Below are positions 16,144 to 22,967 of a stretch of 61,095 nt of DNA, piece by piece. The notes beneath the pieces are model-generated. The model did not search any database. It saw only the letters and a list, made by a program, of their open reading frames with translations, and was not told the DNA's origin. How positions within the stretch are numbered: the first letter of the stretch is position 1; each line of letters begins with the position of its first letter. The DNA comes from DATLXU01 sp035575515 (lineage in GTDB: Bacteria; Acidobacteriota; Blastocatellia; UBA7656): assembly GCA_035575515.1 (NCBI GenBank), contig DATLXU010000072.1:1-61095 (forward strand), read 5' to 3'. The translations under genes were made by a program, and so were the position numbers.

Positions 16144-18510
16144 ATGAACGCTCTTAATCGCAAACTTATCCGCGACGTTTTTCACCTGCGCGGGCAGGTC
16201 ATCGCCATCGCGCTCGTGGTCGCCTGCGGCATCGCAGCCTTCCTCGCGCTGCGCAGCATCTACTACTCGCTCGGAGCTTCGCAGCGGGCTTACTATTCCG
16301 AATACCGATTCGCCGACGTGTTCGCAGGCCTCAAGCGCGCGCCGCTTTGGGTCGCCGCGCACATCGCCGAGATTCCCGGTGTGGCTTCAGTCCAGACTCG
16401 CGTCGTCGCCGAAGCGGCGCTCGACATCGCGGGGCTTGAAGAACCGGCCAGAGGGAGAATCATCTCAATCCCCGAACAACAGATGCCGATGCTCAATGAC
16501 CTGCATTTGACTGGCGGGCGGTACATCGAAGCGGGTAAGCGCGACGAGGTCATTCTCAGCAAAGCGTTCGCTGCGGCGAATAATCTCCGTCCGGGCGACA
16601 CGCTTGCCGCAATAATAAACGGGCGGTGGCAGCGGTTGCAGATAGTCGGCGAAGCGCTATCGCCCGAATACATTTATGAGATAAGGCCCGGCGACATCTT
16701 TCCCGATAATCGTCGTTACGGCGTGATGTGGATGGGCCGCGAAGCTCTGGCCTCTGCTTACAACATGGAAGGCGCATTCAACGACGTTGCGCTGTTGCTT
16801 GGGCGCGACGCGAAGGAAGCCGACGTGATTGAGCAGCTCGACGCGCTGTTAGCCCGGTACGGGGGCGTTGGCGCGTATGGCCGCGCCGATCAGGTGTCGC
16901 ATTATTTCGTCTCGAACGAAATTGACGAGTTGCAATTCACAAGCACCTTCATACCCGCAATCTTTCTGGCCGTCACTGCCTTCTTGATTCACATGGTGAT
17001 GATGCGACTGGTGGCAACGCAGCGCGAGCAGATAGCTGTGCTCAAAGCGTTCGGATACGGCAACGCGGCTGTCGGGTTTCATTACCTGAAGATGGCGCTC
17101 GTGGCCGTAGCTTTCGGGGTCGCGCTCGGCATGGCAGTCGGAATCTTTTTCGGAACGCGGCTGACTGCGCTTTATGCGGAATTCTTTCGCTTCCCGGTTT
17201 TTCGCTACGAAGCGGGCGCGAGCCTGATTGCGACGGCAGTTCTAATCAGCGTCGTTTCGGCAAGTCTGGGCGCAGCGCTTTCTGTGCAGCGGGCCGTGAG
17301 CCTTCCGCCAGCAGAAGCCATGCGTCCCGAAGCGCCCGCGAGGTTTCGCGCAGGGTTCATGGAAAAGCTAGGGATTCACCGATTGCTTTCGCCCTCTACG
17401 CGCATCGTCGCGCGCAACCTGGAGCGGCACCCAATCAAGGCTTTTCTTTCAATGCTCGGCATCGCGCTATCGGTCGCGCTGCTCGTCGTCGGATTCTTTC
17501 TGTACTACGACGCGATCAATCGCGTCGTTGACGTGCAGTTTAACCAAGTTCAGCGCGAGGACGTTTTCGTGGTCTTCAACGAGCCGCGCTCTTCGTCTGC
17601 GCGCCACGATCTCGAAAACCTTTCTGGCGTCCTGCGCGTCGAGGCGTTTCGCTCCGTGCCCGCGCGGTTGCGTCACAAGCATCGAACGCGCCGACTCGCA
17701 TTGCTCGGCATGGAAAGTGGCGCAGACCTGCGCCGCATTGTGACTACGGATTACAGATCTTATGCGCTACCGCCCGATGGTCTGGTTATGACGACACAAC
17801 TCGCCGAATCGCTCGGCGCAAAACCGGGCGACGAAATCACGGTTGAAGTGTTGGAAGGCGCACGACCAATTCGACAGGTGGCTCTGGTTCATACGGTTAA
17901 TGATCTGATAGGGCTGTCGGCCTACATGGATATTCACGCGCTGAACCGGCTGATGCACGAGGGAGAGACAATATCGGGCGCATTCCTTATGGTTGATCCG
18001 AGCAAGCAGGCCGCGTTGTATTCGACGCTCAAAGCGATGCCGGCGGTGAGCGGGGTGAACGTCCCGGCTGCGTCGCTTTCGAGCTTCAACGCTACGCTTG
18101 CGCGAACCGTCGGCGCGATGACATCTCTCTTGATTCTGTTCTCGTCAGTCATCGCTTTCGGCATGGTCTATAACGGCGCGAGGATTTCGCTCTCTGAGCG
18201 CGGGCGCGAGCTTGCTTCGCTGCGCGTGCTCGGATTCACGCAGCGCGAGGTCGGCGTGATGCTGCTCGGAGAGCAGGCGATACTCACAATCATCGCCATC
18301 CCGTTCGGCTGCCTGATGGGATACATCCTCAGCGCGTTAATTACTACTGCGATTGACACGGAGATGCTGCGCCTGCCTCTGGTTGTGAGCGCGAAAACTT
18401 ACGTGCTTGCGATGATCGCTATCACAGTGGCCGCGCTGCTTTCCGCGTTGCTCGTGGCGTGGCGTCTGCGACGGCTCGACCTCATTGCGGTTTTGAAGAC
18501 GAGGGAGTGA
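16144..18510 (+). CDS. ABC transporter permease with two FtsX-type domains
   Basis: 788 residues, beginning seven bases after the ATPase stop. There is an N-terminal membrane helix (QVIAIALVVACGIAAFLAL), a large periplasmic domain, then a first FtsX block of three helices (around FIPAIFLAVTAFLIHMVMM to LIATAVLISVVSASLG). A second half repeats the pattern: FLSMLGIALSVALLVVGFFL, a periplasmic domain, and a final block (TSLLILFSSVIAFGMVYNGA through VLAMIAITVAALLSALLVAW). The duplicated MacB_PCD-FtsX architecture is typical of large putative export permeases working with LolD-like ATPases. With the downstream HlyD-type protein it should form an envelope exporter or lipid/peptide extruder. The substrate is unknown. 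Confidence 0.92.
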   Translation: MNALNRKLIRDVFHLRGQVIAIALVVACGIAAFLALRSIYYSLGASQRAYYSEYRFADVFAGLKRAPLWVAAHIAEIPGVASVQTRVVAEAALDIAGLEEPARGRIISIPEQQMPMLNDLHLTGGRYIEAGKRDEVILSKAFAAANNLRPGDTLAAIINGRWQRLQIVGEALSPEYIYEIRPGDIFPDNRRYGVMWMGREALASAYNMEGAFNDVALLLGRDAKEADVIEQLDALLARYGGVGAYGRADQVSHYFVSNEIDELQFTSTFIPAIFLAVTAFLIHMVMMRLVATQREQIAVLKAFGYGNAAVGFHYLKMALVAVAFGVALGMAVGIFFGTRLTALYAEFFRFPVFRYEAGASLIATAVLISVVSASLGAALSVQRAVSLPPAEAMRPEAPARFRAGFMEKLGIHRLLSPSTRIVARNLERHPIKAFLSMLGIALSVALLVVGFFLYYDAINRVVDVQFNQVQREDVFVVFNEPRSSSARHDLENLSGVLRVEAFRSVPARLRHKHRTRRLALLGMESGADLRRIVTTDYRSYALPPDGLVMTTQLAESLGAKPGDEITVEVLEGARPIRQVALVHTVNDLIGLSAYMDIHALNRLMHEGETISGAFLMVDPSKQAALYSTLKAMPAVSGVNVPAASLSSFNATLARTVGAMTSLLILFSSVIAFGMVYNGARISLSERGRELASLRVLGFTQREVGVMLLGEQAILTIIAIPFGCLMGYILSALITTAIDTEMLRLPLVVSAKTYVLAMIAITVAALLSALLVAWRLRRLDLIAVLKTRE

Positions 18511-18516
18511 TTACGA

Positions 18517-19692
18517 ATGAAGATAACGTGGGGGCGAGTTTTGTTTATAGCCGTTGCAATCGGCATCATTTATCTAATCGTCATCACGATGCTGCCTTCG
18601 CCGATCGCGGTTGACGCGGCGCGTGTCGAGCGCGGACCGCTGCGCGTCACGGTTGATGAAGAGGGCGAGGTGCGCGTGCACGACCGGTTCATCATCGCTG
18701 CGCCGATTGTGGGGCGGATGGCTCGAATAGAGCTTCACGACGGCGACCGGGTTGAGCGCGGGCAGGTGGTCGCAAGCATCTACCCGACGCCGATTGATGT
18801 GAAAGAGCGAGCAGAGGTCCTTTCCCGCGTGCGGGCCGCCGAAGCGTTGAAGCGCGAAGCCGATGAGCGAGTCGCTCACGCGCGCGAGGACTATGAGCAG
18901 GCGCGGCGCGAGAGCGCGCGGATGGAATCGCTGGCAAAGCAGGGCGTCGTCTCTGCCCAAGCCTTCGAGCAGGCCAAAAACGCAGAGGTCACGAGCAAAA
19001 ACGAATTCGACGCGGCGCGGGCGCGGGCGCAGGCTGCCGCTTCTGAGGTCGAAATCGCCAGGGCCGGGCTCGTCGCGATTGACTCCGAAGCGAGCAACGC
19101 GACGCGCGCCGTGAAGCTGCGCTCGCCCGTCGCGGGGTGTGTCCTGCGTGTGGTCGAAAAGAGCGAAAGAGTCGTCACGCAAGGCATGCCTTTGATCATC
19201 ATCGGCAATCCTGAGCTTTTAGAAGTAGTCGTTGATCTGCTTTCGACGGATGCCGTGAAGGTGAAACCTGGTATGCCGGTCCTGCTCGAAAACTGGGGCG
19301 GCGACGCTGCAATTCGCGCGCGCGTCAGAGTTGTTGAATCAGGGGCATTCACCAAAGTCTCCGCGCTCGGAATCGAAGAGCAGAGGACGAACATCGTTGC
19401 CGATTTCGTTGATTCGCCCGGCCCGCTCGGCGACGGCTACCGCGTCGAAGCGAAGGTGGTAATTTGGGAGAGCGACGGCGTGTTGAAGGTCCCGACGAGC
19501 GCGCTCTTTCGCCACGGCGACAACTGGGCGGTCTTTGTAATTGAAGAAGGCAGAGCACAAACGCGCAACCTTGAAATCGGCCACAGGAGCCAGTTTGAAG
19601 CCGAAGTGCTTTCTGGAATCGAAGAAGGCGCGATGGTAATTCTGCACCCTTCAAATCAGATTGAGGACGTCCGCCGTGTCTCCGTGAGATGA
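18517..19692 (+). CDS. HlyD/MacA-type periplasmic adaptor (membrane-fusion protein)
   Basis: 391 residues, six bases after the permease. A single N-terminal anchor (VLFIAVAIGIIYLIVITML) is followed by a biotinyl-lipoyl half-motif (RMARIELHDGDRVERGQVVA). A long alpha-helical hairpin with coiled-coil character comes next (about 85-190, KEREDVLSRVRAAEALKREA-type region through EIARAGLVAID), then the second lipoyl half (LRSPVAGCVLRVVEKSERVV) and beta-barrel and membrane-proximal strands (VPTSALFRHGDNWAVFVIEE). This is the adaptor of tripartite ABC exporters. No outer-membrane TolC-like gene is adjacent. It is the last gene of the operon; the next regulatory pair begins 26 bases after its stop. 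Confidence 0.92.
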   Translation: MKITWGRVLFIAVAIGIIYLIVITMLPSPIAVDAARVERGPLRVTVDEEGEVRVHDRFIIAAPIVGRMARIELHDGDRVERGQVVASIYPTPIDVKERAEVLSRVRAAEALKREADERVAHAREDYEQARRESARMESLAKQGVVSAQAFEQAKNAEVTSKNEFDAARARAQAAASEVEIARAGLVAIDSEASNATRAVKLRSPVAGCVLRVVEKSERVVTQGMPLIIIGNPELLEVVVDLLSTDAVKVKPGMPVLLENWGGDAAIRARVRVVESGAFTKVSALGIEEQRTNIVADFVDSPGPLGDGYRVEAKVVIWESDGVLKVPTSALFRHGDNWAVFVIEEGRAQTRNLEIGHRSQFEAEVLSGIEEGAMVILHPSNQIEDVRRVSVR

Positions 19693-19717
19693 TCTTTGCC
19701 GGTCGAGCTTGAAGAGG

Positions 19718-19756
19718 TGTGACTGTTATCACGGCAAGTTGTGATGAGTCTCCTAT
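19718..19756 (+). promoter_or_regulatory. CRP/FNR-like operator pair upstream of the SRPBCC gene
   Basis: TGTGACTGTTATCACG at 19718-19733 (centre 19725.5) matches GTGAY-N4-RTCAY exactly. A second, degenerate site keeps the left half GTGAT at 19741-19745 and is centred 22 bp further on (19747.5), with a poor right half. TAATAC at 19775-19780 could be the -10 element, putting the first palindrome at about -61.5 and the second near -40. Confidence 0.55.
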
Positions 19757-19817
19757 CGCTCGAAGCACAGATTCTAATACTCTACTTCGGGGTACTATGC
19801 CGGAAGGAGAGGACGTC

Positions 19818-20486
19818 ATGAAGATAGGCAAAAAGGAGATTCTCACAACCATTAGCGGCTTGTCGGCGGCAGGTCTCGGCGCATACGCGCTCTTTCTTCG
19901 CCCGAAGCATCTGCACTGGGGCGCGACGCGGGACGAAATCAAAGAAGAGTTGCCGGGTGACGAAGTAGTGCCGCATCCGAAGCACGAAGCCACTCACGCC
20001 ATAACGATCAAGGCTCCCATAGCAACCGTGTGGCCATGGCTTGTGCAGATGGGGCAGACGCGCGGCGGGTTCTACAGCTATACGTGGCTCGAAAATCTCG
20101 TCGGGTGTGATATGCACAACGCGGACAGGATAGTTCCCGAATGGCAGGAGCTTCGAGTGGGAGACGTTGTGTGGCTGCATCCGAAAGCGCCGCCGCTGCC
20201 GGTGATAATCATTGAGCCATATCATGCCATTGTGCTCGGCGGTCAATCGGAGCAGGGCACAAACGGTGCAGGAACATGGGGCTTTTACCTGAAGCGGTTG
20301 GATGAGCAGACGACGCGATTGATCATCCGCATTCGATGGGACCGCAGACGCGGCCTGATGAACTGGCTCGGCAACTACGCGCTGCTGGAACCCGCGCACT
20401 TCGTGATGGAGCGCAAGATGATGCTCGGCATCAAAGAGCGAGCGGAAAAGGCTTTCATCGGCGACGGGCAGGTTTTGAAGGTTTAA
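19818..20486 (+). CDS. SRPBCC (START-like) domain protein with N-terminal anchor
   Basis: The start at ATG 19818 has AAGGAGAGG six bases upstream; an ATG at 19797 is in frame. The protein has 222 residues. A short hydrophobic segment (ILTTISGLSAAGLGAYALFL) precedes a SRPBCC helix-grip domain: EATHAITIKAPIATVWPWLV, QTRGGFYSYTWLENLVGCD, RVGDVVWLHP, TWGFYLKRLDEQTTRLIIRI and the C-terminal long helix LLEPAHFVMERKMMLGIKER. Such proteins bind hydrophobic ligands, and the specific ligand is not inferable. It lies behind the CRP/FNR-like pair and in front of a small unknown gene, so it is part of the proposed stress regulon. Confidence 0.88.
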   Translation: MKIGKKEILTTISGLSAAGLGAYALFLRPKHLHWGATRDEIKEELPGDEVVPHPKHEATHAITIKAPIATVWPWLVQMGQTRGGFYSYTWLENLVGCDMHNADRIVPEWQELRVGDVVWLHPKAPPLPVIIIEPYHAIVLGGQSEQGTNGAGTWGFYLKRLDEQTTRLIIRIRWDRRRGLMNWLGNYALLEPAHFVMERKMMLGIKERAEKAFIGDGQVLKV

Positions 20487-20509
20487 GCGGCGAGCGAGAA
20501 AGGCGCAAC

Positions 20510-20803
20510 ATGAGCAAAGCAAGTGTGGCAGGAGCAAAGACGAGATTCGATCAGGCTGCCGAGAGATTTTACCAATCCGGCGCGAGGTACTTAGCTGCGC
20601 TTGATGCATGGATAGAAGTGAGGGCCGATGAACTGAGGCAGTTGAATAGCCGGTCAGCCGCAGGCGCTATCACCGGCCACGACGCGATTTCAGCAATTAA
20701 GGCTGAGCTGAAAGAATTGCGCAGCCAGAGAGAGCAGACCGAAGAACTTCTTCATCGTTTGTTCTCAGATGAGTTTGCTGATACGTGCAGCGCAGGCGAA
20801 TGA
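20510..20803 (+). CDS. Small helical protein of unknown function
   Basis: 97 residues from ATG 20510, with AAAGG upstream, 23 bases after the SRPBCC gene and probably cotranscribed with it. The product is hydrophilic and nearly all helical, with two heptad-rich stretches (AERFYQSGARYLAALDAWIE and AIKAELKELRSQREQTEELL) suggesting an antiparallel coiled coil. There is no signal peptide or membrane segment. I do not recognise the family. Its place between SRPBCC and L,D-transpeptidase genes links it only loosely to stress or envelope functions. Confidence 0.7.
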   Translation: MSKASVAGAKTRFDQAAERFYQSGARYLAALDAWIEVRADELRQLNSRSAAGAITGHDAISAIKAELKELRSQREQTEELLHRLFSDEFADTCSAGE

Positions 20804-20879
20804 TGCATCTTGGGGCTGTCAGTCAACGCCTTGCTAATGGCAGTCTTAGCGGCGCGTATTTTTGTTTGGAGCGTGAACG

Positions 20880-21617
20880 ATGAAGAGTCTCGCGCTCAGC
20901 CTGAGCGAATGGTTGCAGGGTAAGTGTGTGCCCGCGGTTCTTCTTGCCGTAATCGTGTGCGGCGGCATCGAGGCGGCTGGCCAATCCCGCGCGAAGTCGC
21001 GGCAGAAGCAGTCGGCTCAAACGATGAAAGCCGAAGAGGTCCGCGAGGCGAAGCAACGACTCTCTGCTCTCGGATACTGGACCGGCCCCATTGATGAAGC
21101 GTTCGACGAAGGCTCTCGCCATGCGCTAATCGCTTTTCAAAAGGTCGAAGGTCGAGCGCGCACAGGCAAGCTGACTGCGGAGGAGCTTGAATCGCTGCGC
21201 GCGGCGAAGCGTCCCGCGCCGCGCGCAAGCGACTCCGCGCACATCGAAATAGACCTCAGCCGCCAGGTGCTCTTCGTCGTTGATGAGAGCGGAGAGGTGT
21301 CGAATATCCTCCCGATTTCGACCGGCACCGGAAAGCTCTTCACATCACAAGGGTGGACGCGCCGCGCCTGCACTCCCTGCGGCGAGTTCACCGTCTATAG
21401 AAAGATTGCCGGTTGGCGCAAAAGCCCTCTTGGATTGCTCTACTACCCGAACTACATAAGCGGCGGGGTCGCAATTCACGGCAGCCTGTCGGTCCCTGCG
21501 CATCCGGCGAGCCACGGGTGCATACGGATTCCACTATTCGCCGCAAAAGCGTTCAGCGAGATGATCCCTATCGGCGCAAGAGTGATAGTTTACTATGACC
21601 TTGATGAAAAGCCCTGA
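20880..21617 (+). CDS. L,D-transpeptidase with peptidoglycan-binding domain
   Basis: 245 residues. ATG 20880 has a GGAG about nine bases upstream. The N-terminal hydrophobic segment (CVPAVLLAVIVCGGIEAAG) is a signal peptide. A PG_binding_1 domain follows (EVREAKQRLSALGYWTGPID, ALIAFQKVEGRARTGKLT). The YkuD catalytic domain begins IEIDLSRQVLFVVDESGEV and ends with the active-site motif HGSLSVPAHPASHGCIRIP, with catalytic Cys214 and His212. The enzyme makes 3-3 cross-links or attaches proteins to peptidoglycan and is beta-lactam-tolerant except to carbapenems. L,D-cross-linking is commonly raised under envelope stress or in stationary phase, which fits the neighbouring stress genes. Confidence 0.95.
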   Translation: MKSLALSLSEWLQGKCVPAVLLAVIVCGGIEAAGQSRAKSRQKQSAQTMKAEEVREAKQRLSALGYWTGPIDEAFDEGSRHALIAFQKVEGRARTGKLTAEELESLRAAKRPAPRASDSAHIEIDLSRQVLFVVDESGEVSNILPISTGTGKLFTSQGWTRRACTPCGEFTVYRKIAGWRKSPLGLLYYPNYISGGVAIHGSLSVPAHPASHGCIRIPLFAAKAFSEMIPIGARVIVYYDLDEKP

Positions 21618-21818
21618 CGCGGGCGATGGGGAAGAGTACCGCTGTGCGGGCGGTATTCGGCCGTATAGACAAGCTTTGTCAAAGCCGGGCCGATCTCAGC
21701 TAAAGGCAGCACATAATCTACACAGCCTGTCTCTATTGCTGATCTCGGCATTGCAAAATGCTCGCTCGTTGCTTCGTCCTGCGCGATACTCAGGCCGCCT
21801 TCCTTTCTTACTCTCTGT

Positions 21819-22748
21819 TCACTTAATGCGCTGGCGTATTACGTCCACAGAGCAGTTTGCGTGTATGGCAACCGTTTCAGACACGCTGCCCAGCAACAGG
21901 CGCGTCACCCCGCGACGGCCATGCGAGCCGACGACTACGAGGTGCGCGCCCCACTCGTCGGCTTCTTCGATGATGCGCCAGCGCGGCACCCCCGTCAGCA
22001 CCTCGCTGCTCGTTCTGATTGGCACGCGATTGACCATCACTTCTGAGGTAATGGGCATATGACTTATTATTCTCTCAGCCGTACTCACGGCTTCTTGCGA
22101 TAGCTTGATCTCCTCACGGCGAATCTGATCAATCGCCTCCGCCGCCGCGTACCAGGGATCTACGGCGGGAACGACCGTGTCAACTACGCTTATAATCTTG
22201 ACCTCGCTGCCTTCGGGCCAGGGGCGCTCGGCGACGGAGCGAGCAGCGGCGACAGAAAACTCAGACCCATCGGTCGCCAGCAATATTTTCATCGGCCCGC
22301 ACGCTTCGGCTAGTCTCTGCCTGGCGCTGGCGCGGACTATCTCCACGCAACAATGGGCGTGTCGGACGACGGACTTCGCCACGCTCCCAAGATAGAATCG
22401 CGTGGCTAAGTTCGGCTTATGCGCCGCGCCCTGCCCGTGCGAGCCTATTATGATGAAATCGGCGCCCCATTCTTTGGCGTAGTCGACGATGCTCAGATCG
22501 GCATAACCGGCCACAACTTCCGATGACGCTTCGAAGCCTTTGGACTGGAGCCGTTGCGCCACGCCGGTGACGAAAGCCTGCGCGCGATCATTTTCATTGC
22601 TGATAAATGTCGGAATCGGAGTCCAGGCCAGCGTCGGAAGCACGTGAAGCACGCGCACGACAGTACCACTCGGCCAGGGGCGCGAAGTGAATTCGTTTAC
22701 GATTATTTCCGAAACGGGCGATGAGTCTAAGGCGAGCACTATCTTCAT
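21819..22748 (-). CDS. Tandem-domain universal stress protein
   Basis: ATG 22748 is chosen because GAGGAGG lies seven bases upstream; a nearer ATG (22754) would overlap that site. The protein has 309 residues with two complete UspA domains. Domain 1 starts MKIVLALDSSPVSEIIVNEF and carries the nucleotide loop GSHGQG...LGSVAKSVV. Domain 2 starts PMKILLATDGSEFSVAAARS and carries GSHGRRGVTRLLLGSVSETV. Both have the G-x2-G-x9-G-S pattern of ATP-binding Usp proteins. It is divergent from the P-type ATPase across a paired CRP/FNR-like operator and has its own TATATT -10 at 22803-22808. Tandem Usp proteins are typical of hypoxia or stationary-phase regulons. Confidence 0.95.
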   Translation of the reverse strand: MKIVLALDSSPVSEIIVNEFTSRPWPSGTVVRVLHVLPTLAWTPIPTFISNENDRAQAFVTGVAQRLQSKGFEASSEVVAGYADLSIVDYAKEWGADFIIIGSHGQGAAHKPNLATRFYLGSVAKSVVRHAHCCVEIVRASARQRLAEACGPMKILLATDGSEFSVAAARSVAERPWPEGSEVKIISVVDTVVPAVDPWYAAAEAIDQIRREEIKLSQEAVSTAERIISHMPITSEVMVNRVPIRTSSEVLTGVPRWRIIEEADEWGAHLVVVGSHGRRGVTRLLLGSVSETVAIHANCSVDVIRQRIK

Positions 22749-22802
22749 GATCATTCCTCCTCTGCCGGTCTGTTGCGCCTCAGGGCGCAAGCGTCTGAAC
22801 CT

Positions 22803-22808
22803 AATATA
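22803..22808 (-). promoter_or_regulatory. -10 element of the universal stress gene
   Basis: Read on the minus strand this is TATATT. The implied transcription start (about 22796) lies 42.5 bp from the centre of the perfect palindrome at 22831-22846, again the class II activator spacing, and about 48 bases upstream of ATG 22748. Confidence 0.5.
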
Positions 22809-22830
22809 AATCTGAGGAAAGTCGCTCGGC

Positions 22831-22868
22831 TGTGACCGCTGTCACGGACCGTCGTGACTTTAATCATA
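22831..22868. promoter_or_regulatory. Paired CRP/FNR-like operators between divergent Usp and P-ATPase genes
   Basis: TGTGACCGCTGTCACG (22831-22846, a perfect GTGAC-N4-GTCAC palindrome) and CGTGACTTTAATCATA (22853-22868) are centred 22 bp apart at 22838.5 and 22860.5. The left one is about 42 bp from the Usp start point. The right one is about 41-43 bp before the P-ATPase start point implied by the AATAAT/TAATAA box at 22890-22897. One pair thus appears to activate two divergent promoters. Confidence 0.7.
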
Positions 22869-22967
22869 GCTTATACAGAAGCAGGCGCGAATAATAACTA
22901 GAGAGAAGGCAACAGGCTCAGAGACGATGTTGATTTAGCTGAGACGAAGAGGGGCAGGGCCGCCGCC

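Noticed and set aside
15462..16163. Minus-strand open frame of 233 codons opposite the ABC ATPase
   Set aside because: It mirrors a perfectly conserved ATP-binding protein; the frame is open only because of the GC bias.
18574..19394. Two long minus-strand frames opposite the membrane-fusion protein
   Set aside because: They are Arg/His-rich shadow frames of a clear HlyD-type gene.
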